From JBEHYA01 sp048498415 (GTDB lineage Bacteria > Pseudomonadota > Alphaproteobacteria > UBA9219 > RGZA01), in contig JBEHYA010000016.1 in the NCBI GenBank assembly GCA_048498415.1, forward strand, positions 1 to 26,532: a stretch of 26,532 bases of DNA. Direction: 5' to 3'. Every line of letters starts with the position of its first letter. The first letter of the stretch is position 1. The notes beneath the pieces were generated by a model, which was not told the DNA's origin, ran no database searches, and saw only the letters and a list, made by a program, of their open reading frames with translations. Below are positions 1 through 6,997 of this stretch, piece after piece. The position numbers and the translations under genes are program-made.

Positions 1-1
1 G

Positions 2-20
2 CCCCTCCCGGAGGGAGGGG
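2..20. repeat. Short GC hairpin repeat, family 1 (single copy)
   Basis: Perfect inverted repeat CCCCTCCC / GGGAGGGG (8-bp stem) around the 3-base loop GGA. The identical 19 bp recurs at 1823-1841, so fhs is bracketed by the same sequence. It may be the right end of a two-hairpin element that starts before the window. There is no T-tract, so a normal intrinsic terminator is not supported. Confidence 0.75.
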
Positions 21-70
21 TGTAAGGAAGCGTTTGCCGCGAATCTATTGGGGCTTTTAAGGTATTTGTC

Positions 71-1738
71 ATGGCCAGCGATATCGACCTTAAAATTGCC
101 CATGCGGCGAAGCTTAAACCCGTCAGCGAAATAGCGGAAAAAGCCGGGATTCCGGCCGCCGCCCTTATTCCCTATGGCACCACCAAGGCCAAGATCGATC
201 TGAACTGGCTGCAGGGCCTGCCCAAGCGCCAGAGCAAACTGATTTTGGTGAGCGCCATCAACCCTACGGCTGCGGGCGAAGGCAAGACGACCACGACGAT
301 TGGTCTTTCCGATGCGCTTTCATTAGCGGGCAAAAAAGTCTGCGTGGCTTTGCGTGAACCTTCGCTGGGCCCGTGCTTTGGCATGAAGGGCGGCGCGACG
401 GGCGGCGGGTATGCGCAGGTGGGCCCGATGGAAGACATCAACCTCCATTTCACCGGCGACTTCCATGCGATTACGGCGGCGCATAATTTACTTTCCGCGC
501 TCATCGATAATCACATGTACTGGGGCAATGATTTGGGTATAGACCCGAACGCCATTCAATGGCGCCGCGCCATGGATATGAACGACCGCGCGCTGCGTTC
601 GATTGAAGTCGGGCGCTTTGGCAAAGGCCCGAAACGTGCGGATGGGTTTGATATTACGGTTGCCAGCGAAGTCATGGCGGTGTTCTGCCTTGCGCAAAAC
701 ATGAAGGATTTGAAGGCGCGCTTAGACCGCATGGTTATTGGCCGAAACGCATCCGGCAAAAACGTGACGGCGGCTGATATTCAGGCCACCGGCGCCATGC
801 AGGTGCTATTGAAAGATGCGCTGAACCCCAATTTAGTGCAAACGCTGGAAGGTACAATGGCCCTCATTCACGGCGGGCCGTTTGCGAATATCGCGCATGG
901 CTGCAATTCCGTGATCGCGACCACCGCGGCATTGAAGCTTGCGGATTTTGTGGTGACGGAAGCGGGCTTCGGCGCCGATCTGGGCGCCGAGAAATTCCTC
1001 GATATCAAATGCCGGCAGACTGGGCTGCGGCCGGATGCGGCGGTGGTGGTGGCGACCATCCGCGCGCTCAAGATGCAGGGCGGCGTTTCCAAAAAAGATT
1101 TGGGCAACGAGGATGTCGCGGCGCTCACGCGGGGCCTCGTGAATTTGCAGCGCCATGTCGAAAATCTGCGCGGCTTCGGGTTGCCGGTGGTGGTCGCGAT
1201 CAACCATTTTGTGAATGATACCGCAGCGGAAAGCGATGCCGTGCTGGCGGCGTGCAAAGGCTGGGGCGTGCCCGCCCATCTCTGCCGCCACTGGGGCGAA
1301 GGCGGCAAGGGCGCGATTGCTCTCGCGCATGAAATCATCGAAATATGCGCGGAAAACAAGGCGAATTACGCGCCGATCTATCCGGATAATATGCCGCTCG
1401 CCGATAAAATCCGCACCATTGCGACCAAGATTTACCGCGCCGGCAGCGTGGAATTTTCCGAAATCGCGCAGGAGAAGCTGGCGGCCTATGAAGCGCAGGG
1501 TTATGGCGGCTTGCAGATTTGCATGGCGAAAACGCAATATAGTTTTTCAGCCGATCCCGAACTACTCGGCGCGCCGACCGGCTTCGCGCTGCCGGTGCGT
1601 GATGTACGGCTCTCCGCCGGCGCCGGTTTCGTGGTGGCGCTCACCGGCGATATCATGACCATGCCGGGCCTGCCGCGCGTGCCGGCGGCCAATACAATTG
1701 GGCTGAATGAAAAAGGCGACGTGACCGGCCTGTTCTAA
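71..1738 (+). CDS. fhs: Formate-tetrahydrofolate ligase
   Basis: This enzyme makes 10-formyl-tetrahydrofolate from formate, THF and ATP, feeding one-carbon units to purine and formyl-methionine synthesis in the cytoplasm. The 555 residues match the usual family length of about 555-560. The family P-loop is visible at about residues 66-76 (PTAAGEGKTTTT), followed by conserved stretches such as REPSLGPCFGMKGGA at about 95-109. The C-terminal end is complete (TGDIMTMPGLP then a short tail). The ATG at 71 is the only sensible start; the Shine-Dalgarno is weak (AAGGTA about 7 bases upstream). A GAATC site lies at 41-45, inside the short visible leader. It stands alone between two hairpin repeats, with no folD partner in view. 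I am confident of the function. Confidence 0.97.
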   Translation: MASDIDLKIAHAAKLKPVSEIAEKAGIPAAALIPYGTTKAKIDLNWLQGLPKRQSKLILVSAINPTAAGEGKTTTTIGLSDALSLAGKKVCVALREPSLGPCFGMKGGATGGGYAQVGPMEDINLHFTGDFHAITAAHNLLSALIDNHMYWGNDLGIDPNAIQWRRAMDMNDRALRSIEVGRFGKGPKRADGFDITVASEVMAVFCLAQNMKDLKARLDRMVIGRNASGKNVTAADIQATGAMQVLLKDALNPNLVQTLEGTMALIHGGPFANIAHGCNSVIATTAALKLADFVVTEAGFGADLGAEKFLDIKCRQTGLRPDAAVVVATIRALKMQGGVSKKDLGNEDVAALTRGLVNLQRHVENLRGFGLPVVVAINHFVNDTAAESDAVLAACKGWGVPAHLCRHWGEGGKGAIALAHEIIEICAENKANYAPIYPDNMPLADKIRTIATKIYRAGSVEFSEIAQEKLAAYEAQGYGGLQICMAKTQYSFSADPELLGAPTGFALPVRDVRLSAGAGFVVALTGDIMTMPGLPRVPAANTIGLNEKGDVTGLF

Positions 1739-1740
1739 TT

Positions 1741-1841
1741 CCCCTCCCTTCGGGAGGGGCGAGGGGCGGGCAATCCTATCCATCTAGAGAATTCGCATAA
1801 GGGAGAGGATTCCCCTCCCCAACCCCTCCCGGAGGGAGGGG
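1741..1841. repeat. Composite two-hairpin repeat (BIME-like), family 1
   Basis: Two hairpins, 1741-1759 (CCCCTCCC-TTC-GGGAGGGG) and 1823-1841 (CCCCTCCC-GGA-GGGAGGGG), face each other across about 63 bp. The inner edges are also partly inverted (GAGGGGCGGG against TCCCCTCCCC). The layout repeats at 13076-13181 with a different middle. It starts 2 bp after the fhs stop and could slow exonucleases or end transcription, although no T-run follows either stem. Confidence 0.75.
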
Positions 1842-1852
1842 CTTAAAAGTTT

Positions 1853-2095
1853 TTAAAGCCCGAGTTTCTCGCGCGGGAATTTGCGCGCAGCTAAAACCCA
1901 AAGCGCAACGGCATTCACAACCGGCACGATCATGAGCAGCGCCCATAAGGGCTTGCGGCCCATGCGGGCCAAAACAACGCCCGCCAGTGCCAGCATGATC
2001 GCCATCAATACGCCGGTAATCGTCATGGAGATATAGGGCGACAGGCTTAAAAAGCTGTGCATCGGCGCGTGAAGTGTATCGAGCAGGTTATTCAT
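1853..2095 (-). CDS. Small hydrophobic membrane protein, unknown
   Basis: An 80-residue protein that I do not recognise. It has one strong membrane segment at about residues 22-43 (ISMTITGVLMAIMLALAGVV), then the motif MGRKPLWALLMIVPVVN leading into a second hydrophobic stretch, and a basic C-terminus. The 'GRKPLWALL...P..N' pattern resembles the helical hairpin turn of several families of tiny two-TM proteins, but I assign no function. Its start lies 1 bp after the stop of the 83-residue gene upstream (2097-2348), so the two are almost certainly co-transcribed and translationally coupled behind rlmN. It ends just before the composite hairpin repeat. Confidence 0.7.
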   Translation of the reverse strand: MNNLLDTLHAPMHSFLSLSPYISMTITGVLMAIMLALAGVVLARMGRKPLWALLMIVPVVNAVALWVLAARKFPREKLGL

Positions 2096-2096
2096 A

Positions 2097-2348
2097 TTAT
2101 ATTGGCGTTTTCACAGGTTTGGCCGGCTTGGGTGGCGATGGGAATTTCGGCCACGGCTTCAACGCCAGCGGTGCGCACACCAATAATAAACCGAGATAGG
2201 GAATGAGCAACGAAGCAAAAATACTGAGCGACCAGAAACCCCAGCTTTTTGGAAAACCGACGCGCGCATAAATTTTTACGATGGGCCAGATGGCGAGCAG
2301 GCAGGTGAGCAGCGTGGGCACAACGGGATGATGCAAAATCTCTTCCAT
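2097..2348 (-). CDS. Small hydrophobic membrane protein, unknown
   Basis: An 83-residue protein with two hydrophobic stretches, about residues 8-25 (VVPTLLTCLLAIWPIVKI) and 36-58 (WGFWSLSIFASLLIPYLGLL), and a proline/lysine-rich tail (PKFPSPPKPAKPVKTP). I chose the ATG at 2348 because it overlaps the rlmN stop codon by one base (TGATG), a classic coupling arrangement. The longer open frame upstream lies inside rlmN and encodes arginine-rich shadow sequence. It shares an 'aromatic/Gly ... P' turn style with its downstream neighbour, so the pair may be distant relatives. Function unknown. Confidence 0.7.
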   Translation of the reverse strand: MEEILHHPVVPTLLTCLLAIWPIVKIYARVGFPKSWGFWSLSIFASLLIPYLGLLLVCAPLALKPWPKFPSPPKPAKPVKTPI

Positions 2349-3481
2349 CAGGCAAGTCCCACGGCCATGTCTTTTTCTTTTTGCAGTTCGGCAATCGCCG
2401 CGCGTTCGGCGGCGCTGAGTTTCATGGAGGCGGATTTGAGCTGCCCGCACGCCGCCATGATATCGCGCCCGCGGGGCGTGCGCACGGGGCTGGCATAGCC
2501 GGCGGCATTCACGATATCGCCGAACGCATTGATGCGCGCATCATCCGAACATTCGAATGGCGAACCCGGCCACGGGTTGAAGGGGATAAGGTTTACTTTG
2601 GATGGAATGCCCGCGAGCAGCTTGCACAGCGCCCGCGCATCCGCGTCGCTGTCATTCACGCCTTTCAGCATCACATATTCAAACGTAATGCGCCGCGAAT
2701 TGCTGACGGCCGGATAGTTCCGGCATGCCTGCATCAGCTCTTTGATGGGGTATTTGCGGTTTAATGGCACGATTTGATCGCGGAGCGCGTCGTTGGTCGC
2801 ATGCAGGCTCACGGCCAGACTTACTTCCAGCTCGTTCCCGCAGCGCTCGATCATCGGCACGACGCCCGAGGTGGAAAGCGTGATGCGGCGTTTGGAAAAA
2901 CCCACGCCATCGGGATCGAGCAAGATTTTGATGGCCGCCGCCACGTTCTCGTAATTGAACAGCGGCTCGCCCATGCCCATGAAAACTAAATTATTGATGC
3001 GCTTGTCTTCCGACTTCGCCGTCCAGTCGCCCACGGCATCGCGCGCATGCAAAACCTGATTCACAATTTCCGAGGCATCTAAATTCCGCACCAGCCGCTG
3101 CGTGCCAGTGTGGCAGAAGCGGCAGGTGAGCGTGCACCCCACCTGGCTTGAGACGCACAGCGCGCCGCGGCCTTCCACCACATCGGGGATATGCACGCAT
3201 TCCACCTGCTGGTTATCGGCCATGGCGAGCAGCCATTTCTGCGTGCCGTCGACTGATTTCTGCGCCATGGAAACCGTGGGGCGGGCAAGCGTAAAATGTT
3301 CCGCTAATTTCTCCTGCATGGGCTTGGCGATGTTGCTCATCACGCTAAAATCGGTGGCGCCGCGCACATACATCCAGTTCCAGATCTGGCGCGCACGGTA
3401 GGCTTCGAAGCCCAGCGCGCCGATGCGCGCGGTGAGGTCGTCCAGCGATAAGCCGATCAGGTTGGTTTTGGTCTCTGCCAT
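2348..3481 (-). CDS. rlmN: Dual-specificity 23S rRNA/tRNA adenine-C2 methyltransferase RlmN
   Basis: A radical-SAM enzyme that methylates C2 of A2503 in 23S rRNA and A37 of some tRNAs. With the ATG at 3481 the protein has 377 residues. The [4Fe-4S] motif is CTLTCRFC (C116, C120, C123). The methyl-carrying cysteine near the C-terminus is C345 in RDIMAACGQLK, and the conserved FMGMGEPLFNY follows the radical-SAM motif. An in-frame upstream start at 3535 would add 18 residues of unlikely sequence, so I prefer MAETK. It heads an operon with the two small membrane proteins. The IalB-like gene lies upstream on the same strand, a pairing I recall from other alphaproteobacteria, separated here by a cluster of hairpin repeats. 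Confidence 0.95.
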   Translation of the reverse strand: MAETKTNLIGLSLDDLTARIGALGFEAYRARQIWNWMYVRGATDFSVMSNIAKPMQEKLAEHFTLARPTVSMAQKSVDGTQKWLLAMADNQQVECVHIPDVVEGRGALCVSSQVGCTLTCRFCHTGTQRLVRNLDASEIVNQVLHARDAVGDWTAKSEDKRINNLVFMGMGEPLFNYENVAAAIKILLDPDGVGFSKRRITLSTSGVVPMIERCGNELEVSLAVSLHATNDALRDQIVPLNRKYPIKELMQACRNYPAVSNSRRITFEYVMLKGVNDSDADARALCKLLAGIPSKVNLIPFNPWPGSPFECSDDARINAFGDIVNAAGYASPVRTPRGRDIMAACGQLKSASMKLSAAERAAIAELQKEKDMAVGLA

Positions 3482-3569
3482 AGCGGCGCTGTTATGCCGG
3501 TTTCGTGGCTGACTTGTCAAAACTTGCGTAAGCATAAGGCTTTAGAAGCTGATACAAGTAAGGCTGTAC

Positions 3570-3687
3570 GTCCCGGCGAAAGCCGGGACCCAGTTTTCTT
3601 GTCCCATACAAACTGGATACCAGCTTTCGCTGGTATGTTCGGAGAGAGTAGTAGGATGGATAGATGAGCCCCTGCCTGCGCAGGGGC
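3570..3687. repeat. Cluster of GAAA-loop hairpin repeats, family 2
   Basis: Hairpin 3570-3589 (GTCCCGGC-GAAA-GCCGGGAC) and hairpin 3617-3636 (ATACCAGC-TTTC-GCTGGTAT, which reads GAAA on the other strand) form an inverted pair. Between them is an inner inverted CCAGTTTT...AAACTGG. A third hairpin at 3668-3687 (GCCCCTGC/GCAGGGGC) follows. The 3570-3636 unit is built like 5621-5688. It lies between two leftward genes (ialB-like and rlmN) and may separate their transcripts. Confidence 0.75.
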
Positions 3688-3697
3688 ATACGCGAAG

Positions 3698-4237
3698 TCA
3701 ATGCAACCCGCAGTTTTTGGCGATTGCGGCATAGGCTTTATCGGCGCCTTTTACGTCGAACACATCCAGGCTTTTGCCGCCTTTGGCCGACCGGCCCGCC
3801 ACGTTCACGGTTTTGCTTTTCAGAATGGCGTTGGTGATCGCGCGGTCAATCGCGCCGCTGCGCGCCCAGGCTGACGCCTTGTCGGTGAACATCGTGAATT
3901 TGGTTTTGCCGATTTGCAGCACGGCTTCCGACTGCGGCTTGAAGATATAACCGGCATCATAGCTCACCACCGGGTTCAGCCCTTCGGTGGGGCGCAGCGT
4001 GATGAGCAGCGCCGGCGCGCCGCGCTTGGCTTCCGGTTTTGCTTTTCCTTTTTTGGGCTTGGCTTCCACGCCGGGGGCAAAGCTGGTTTTAGCCGGGCGC
4101 TGCACCATATAACATACATCCTGCCCGCCTTCGGTCAGGTGGAAGGTTTGCCACGCGCCGAAGCTATTCAGTTTTTTGGTGGCAGCTTGCGCCGGCAGGG
4201 CGGCAAATAAGGCAAGAAGAAGAATCAAAAAGCGCAT
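3698..4237 (-). CDS. Secreted IalB-family (invasion-associated locus B) protein
   Basis: A 179-residue exported protein. Residues 1-18 form a clear signal peptide (hydrophobic LILLLALFAALP, then AQA before A19). The mature start, FGAWQTFHL followed by CYMVQRP, matches the beginning of the IalB family (a W/F-rich first strand, then a conserved cysteine). A second cysteine sits near the C-terminus (KNCGLH), so a disulfide is possible. A lysine/proline-rich insert (about 56-72) separates the first strands from the rest. The family is widespread in alphaproteobacteria and named for Bartonella invasion protein B; its molecular role is not settled, so no virulence role should be assumed. The small gap to rlmN is filled by hairpin repeats. 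Confidence 0.75.
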   Translation of the reverse strand: MRFLILLLALFAALPAQAATKKLNSFGAWQTFHLTEGGQDVCYMVQRPAKTSFAPGVEAKPKKGKAKPEAKRGAPALLITLRPTEGLNPVVSYDAGYIFKPQSEAVLQIGKTKFTMFTDKASAWARSGAIDRAITNAILKSKTVNVAGRSAKGGKSLDVFDVKGADKAYAAIAKNCGLH

Positions 4238-4329
4238 GGCTCAAAAGCTAAGCCGCAAAAATGGATAAAATATGAACGCTTTTAACCTTCTGCCTTGTTT
4301 TATGGCGCGGTTTTAGCCGATAAAAGCAT

Positions 4330-4905
4330 ATGGATCGCCTCGTTAAACCAAGCCAAGCCCCCGATGAAGCCAGTGAATGGCTGCAACGCATCGGCGCGGC
4401 TGCGGATAAGCAGGCGTTCGTGCAGCTCTTCAATTACTTCGCGCCGCGCGTAAAAGCCTATTTGCGCCGGCAAGGTTTAGCGCCGGATGCCGCCGAAGAT
4501 TTAACGCAGGATATCATGCTGCAAATCTGGAAACGCGCCGGCCAGTTTGATGGCGCCAAGGCCCGGGCGAGTACATGGATTTTCACGATTGCCCGCAACC
4601 GTTTGATTGATAGCTGGCGCAAAAACAAAAACGCCGCCATTCCGACCGACGATTTCAGCCAGATTGAAGAGCCCGCATATGAACCGCAGCAGGGCATGGA
4701 CGCCGAACGCGAAGGCAAAGCGGTGAGGGAAGCCGTGCAGCATTTGCCCCAGGCCCAGCGCGAACTGGTGGAGGATTCTTTTTTTCAGGACCGTTCGCAC
4801 CATATGATTGCGGAAGCGCGTAAAATTCCGCTCGGCACCGTGAAATCACGTTTGCGTCTGGCGCTGGCGCGCCTTCGCAAAAATATCAACGAGGAAGGCA
4901 CATGA
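4330..4905 (+). CDS. ECF (extracytoplasmic function) RNA polymerase sigma factor
   Basis: A 191-residue group IV sigma-70 factor. Region 2 is at about residues 35-105: YFAPRVKAYLRRQG, then DAAEDLTQDIMLQIWKRAG, then WIFTIARNRLIDSWRK. Region 4 is at about 135-187, with the helix-turn-helix MIAEARKIPLGTVKSRLRLA. There is no sigma 1.1 or region 3. The ATG at 4330 follows an AT-rich leader without a clear Shine-Dalgarno. Its stop overlaps the next gene by 4 bases (ATGA), and that gene encodes a ChrR-like zinc anti-sigma factor. By family knowledge the pair resembles the RpoE-ChrR module that responds to singlet oxygen and related oxidants. I found no convincing ECF11-type promoter in the 92-bp gap upstream, so autoregulation is not shown. 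Confidence 0.93.
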   Translation: MDRLVKPSQAPDEASEWLQRIGAAADKQAFVQLFNYFAPRVKAYLRRQGLAPDAAEDLTQDIMLQIWKRAGQFDGAKARASTWIFTIARNRLIDSWRKNKNAAIPTDDFSQIEEPAYEPQQGMDAEREGKAVREAVQHLPQAQRELVEDSFFQDRSHHMIAEARKIPLGTVKSRLRLALARLRKNINEEGT

Positions 4906-5558
4906 CCGCATTCCAATCGCCACGCCTGCACCCCACCTGCGAGACGCTGATGCGTTTTGCTTCCGGCCACTTAAGCGATGCCATGCACTTGCTGGTGGAA
5001 AGCCATCTGGCCTTCTGCCCCGCCTGCCGGCAGGAATTGCAAAGCTATGAAGCGCAGGCGGGTTTGGGCCTGGAAGATTTACCGCCGGAGGAACTGGATG
5101 CCGGCTGCCTTGAAAATTTAATGCACAAGATCGATGAAAACGGCCCGCCCGTCTGCATTGATGTCACGTTGCCCTTGCCCGATGCCGGCGATGAACGATT
5201 TCCGCTGGCCCTCCAGGATGTGATCGGCAAGCGCGGCGAAAAAATTCACTGGCATGTCACGGCCGCCGGCCGGCATGGTCATGTGCATGGCCTCGCCACG
5301 CCGCTGCACTTTATTAGCGTGCCCGCAGGCGCTGATGCGCGGCATATTTTAGAAGTCGAACGTTTCAACGCGCATGCGGTTGTCATGGTACTGGATGGCG
5401 AAGCCACGCAATACAGCCGCGGCGATGTGGTGGAAGTCGCGCGCTTTATCAAAGTGCCCGTGCAGGTCACGCGCGAGACCTTATATGTGGTGGCGGGCCG
5501 CAGCGAAAGCGATAGGCCGTCATGGCTCGACCGTATTATGGCGTTTTTGGAGCGGTAA
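4902..5558 (+). CDS. ChrR-like zinc-binding anti-sigma factor with degenerate cupin domain
   Basis: A 218-residue predicted partner and inhibitor of the sigma factor encoded just upstream (4-bp overlap). The N-terminal anti-sigma domain shows the zinc ligands H10, H35, C39 and C42. The spacing H-x24-H-x3-C-x2-C matches Rhodobacter ChrR as I recall it. A cupin-like half follows at about residues 110-205 (VPAGADARHILEVE, VLDGEATQYSRGDVVEV, VVAGRSE). In ChrR the cupin binds a second metal through an HxH...E cluster. Here that cluster is not recognisable: only isolated histidines occur, in ADARHILEVE and FNAHAVV. The signal-sensing half may therefore work differently. The call as anti-sigma is strong; the signal it senses is unknown. 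Confidence 0.85.
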   Translation: MTAFQSPRLHPTCETLMRFASGHLSDAMHLLVESHLAFCPACRQELQSYEAQAGLGLEDLPPEELDAGCLENLMHKIDENGPPVCIDVTLPLPDAGDERFPLALQDVIGKRGEKIHWHVTAAGRHGHVHGLATPLHFISVPAGADARHILEVERFNAHAVVMVLDGEATQYSRGDVVEVARFIKVPVQVTRETLYVVAGRSESDRPSWLDRIMAFLER

Positions 5559-5568
5559 CTTTCCGTAT

Positions 5569-5688
5569 GCCCCGTTGAAAAACGGGGCCCATCCATCCGC
5601 TAAACAAATCCCATACGAACATTCCGGCGAAAGCCGGAATCCAGTTTGGTTTGGGGAGGCAAAACTGGGTACCGGCTTTCGCCGGTAC
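5569..5688. repeat. GAAA-loop hairpin repeats, family 2, between convergent genes
   Basis: A single hairpin, 5569-5588 (GCCCCGTT-GAAA-AACGGGGC), is followed by an inverted pair: 5621-5640 (ATTCCGGC-GAAA-GCCGGAAT) and 5669-5688 (GTACCGGC-TTTC-GCCGGTAC). The pair has inner CCAGTTT...AAACTGG inverted arms, as at 3570-3636. The first hairpin plus CCCATCCATC recurs at 8242-8271. It fills the gap between the ends of the chrR-like and SpoU genes, a natural place for two-way transcript ends. Confidence 0.75.
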
Positions 5689-5702
5689 GTACATAGAGGG
5701 TC

Positions 5703-6185
5703 TTACGCGCCGCCGGCTCTTACCGGCCGCTCCGCATATTTGCCTAAACTTACCATGCGGTCGTACATGGTGATGGCGCCGGCCACGCCGACATTCACGC
5801 AGAATTTGGCGGGGATTTTTACGATGTGGGCGCAGCGCTTCACGGTACCTGGCGAGAGCGAGCCCATTTCCGGGCCTAATATATAGGCGGCACGCAGCGG
5901 GTGCCGGAAGCTTGGCATATCCACGGAATTTTCCATGAGTTCAATGCCGACCAGCTGGCAATCTTTGGGCAGCTGCAATTCATCCAGCGATTTGTAGCGG
6001 TAGAACGGCATGTGCAGCGTGGAATCGCTGGTGTCGCTGCCTTTGGTATCCTGAACGGTGATTGAATCGTTGATGGTGAAGAAAAAGCTGGCGCCGAACG
6101 CGTGGGCGGTGCGCATCAGATTGCCAAGGTTATGCGCCTTGCTGATGCCTTCCACCCCAACGGCGAAATAGCCGCGCGCGTTCAT
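5703..6185 (-). CDS. SpoU (SPOUT) family RNA 2'-O-methyltransferase
   Basis: A 160-residue trefoil-knot methyltransferase expected to add a 2'-O-methyl group to rRNA or tRNA using SAM. The three SpoU motifs are present: NLGNLMRTAHAFGA (about residues 21-34, with the catalytic-type Asn/Arg), AAYILGPEMGSLSP (about 100-113), and IPAKFCVNVGVAGAITMYDRM (about 123-144). Only the catalytic domain is present, with no N-terminal RNA-binding extension, as in the shortest family members. It lies 10 bp downstream of the acidic-protein gene on the same strand, so the two form an operon. The exact RNA target cannot be read from the sequence. Confidence 0.9.
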   Translation of the reverse strand: MNARGYFAVGVEGISKAHNLGNLMRTAHAFGASFFFTINDSITVQDTKGSDTSDSTLHMPFYRYKSLDELQLPKDCQLVGIELMENSVDMPSFRHPLRAAYILGPEMGSLSPGTVKRCAHIVKIPAKFCVNVGVAGAITMYDRMVSLGKYAERPVRAGGA

Positions 6186-6194
6186 AAGCTGCTC

Positions 6195-6494
6195 TTATTC
6201 TTCGTCGTCGTCTTCTTCGTCTTCGTCTTCGTCCTCGTCGTCTTCCTCGTCGTCGCCGTCACTGTCCATGTCGGCTTCGATCTGGTTGGCGAGGTCGCGC
6301 AGCATTTCGGCGATGTCTTCATGGCCCGCCACGTCCACGGCGCGGTTCACCGCGGCCTCGATCATGGCAACGGTCACGTAATCCGCCAGCGCGCCGCCTT
6401 CTTTCAGCGCTTCATCAAGGTGCTTATCGGCAACTTCCAACGCCTGATCAAAAAGGGCTTCAGCGCCCTGGCCTTCGCCGGTGGTGGGGGACAT
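6195..6494 (-). CDS. Acidic-tailed small protein, unknown
   Basis: A 99-residue protein that I do not recognise. Residues 1-75 look alpha-helical and moderately acidic (GAEALFDQALEVADKHLDEA; VTVAMIEAAVNRAVDVAG; IAEMLRDLANQIEADM). The last 23 or so residues are almost purely Asp/Glu (EEDDEDEDEDEEDDDEE). There is no signal peptide, membrane segment or cysteine. The ATG at 6494 has AAAGGATT upstream, a reasonable Shine-Dalgarno. It is the first gene of a two-gene unit with the SpoU methyltransferase. Acidic tails of this kind often bind basic proteins or mimic nucleic acid; that is inference only. Confidence 0.75.
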   Translation of the reverse strand: MSPTTGEGQGAEALFDQALEVADKHLDEALKEGGALADYVTVAMIEAAVNRAVDVAGHEDIAEMLRDLANQIEADMDSDGDDEEDDEDEDEDEEDDDEE

Positions 6495-6568
6495 GAGAAA
6501 AAATCCTTTCGTTTTTACGCTGGGGAACCTAGCTTATTACGCACCAAAAGAATAGGCGATTATTCTTC

Positions 6569-6997
6569 ATGCCCACCGATCATCCCGAATACGAAAAACC
6601 CGGCTTTTACCAGCACTGGATCAATGAGAGCGTGCGTTTTCACGACCTCGATGCCTATAGCCATGTTAATAATAATGTGATCGGCATTTACTTCGAGACC
6701 GCCCGCATGCGCTGGCTGGAAGATGTGCAGCCCAAGGGCTGGCTCACCCCGGCGCATTTCGTGTTGTTCAAGCACACCATCTTTTTTGTAAACCAGCTGA
6801 ACTACCCCAACGCCATTCGCATCGGCCAGCGGATTTTGAAGATGGGCAATTCCTCGCTGCATATGGCCAGTGCGGTGTTCCAGGGCGATACCTGTGTGGC
6901 GACCTGCGAGAACATTTCGGTGTGGATCGGCCATGACAGCGGCGAGGCGGAACCGATCCCTGAAAACCTTCGCCAGCAGATCAAGAAATATCTGTGA
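6569..6997 (+). CDS. Acyl-CoA thioesterase, hotdog fold (4HBT/YbgC-like)
   Basis: A 142-residue single hotdog-domain protein, likely to hydrolyse acyl-CoA thioesters. The family signature is at about residues 22-44: VRFHDLDAYSHVNNNVIGIY, with D28 as the expected catalytic acid and HVNN following at 32-35, then ETARMRWL. The length is normal for the family. The gene is divergent from the acidic-protein gene (74-bp gap). Its stop overlaps the GTG start of the RNA methyltransferase gene (GTGA), so the two are translationally coupled. The substrate is not evident. Confidence 0.87.
   Translation: MPTDHPEYEKPGFYQHWINESVRFHDLDAYSHVNNNVIGIYFETARMRWLEDVQPKGWLTPAHFVLFKHTIFFVNQLNYPNAIRIGQRILKMGNSSLHMASAVFQGDTCVATCENISVWIGHDSGEAEPIPENLRQQIKKYL

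Noticed and set aside
1..70. Riboswitch (THF-type) upstream of fhs
   Set aside because: Only 70 bp are visible, and they hold a simple GC hairpin; no conserved riboswitch core can be recognised.
1741..1759. Intrinsic terminator directly after fhs
   Set aside because: A stem is present but no T-run follows it, and the same stem recurs as a dispersed repeat; called a repeat instead.
3570..3687. Possible CRISPR-like repeats
   Set aside because: The repeats are hairpin units with changing stem sequence and irregular spacing, without uniform spacers or cas genes.
6102..6680. 192-residue plus-strand open frame with a very hydrophobic FVFVLV-type segment
   Set aside because: The hydrophobic run is the antisense of the GAC/GAG/GAT acidic tail of the gene at 6195-6494, and the frame overlaps three better-supported genes.
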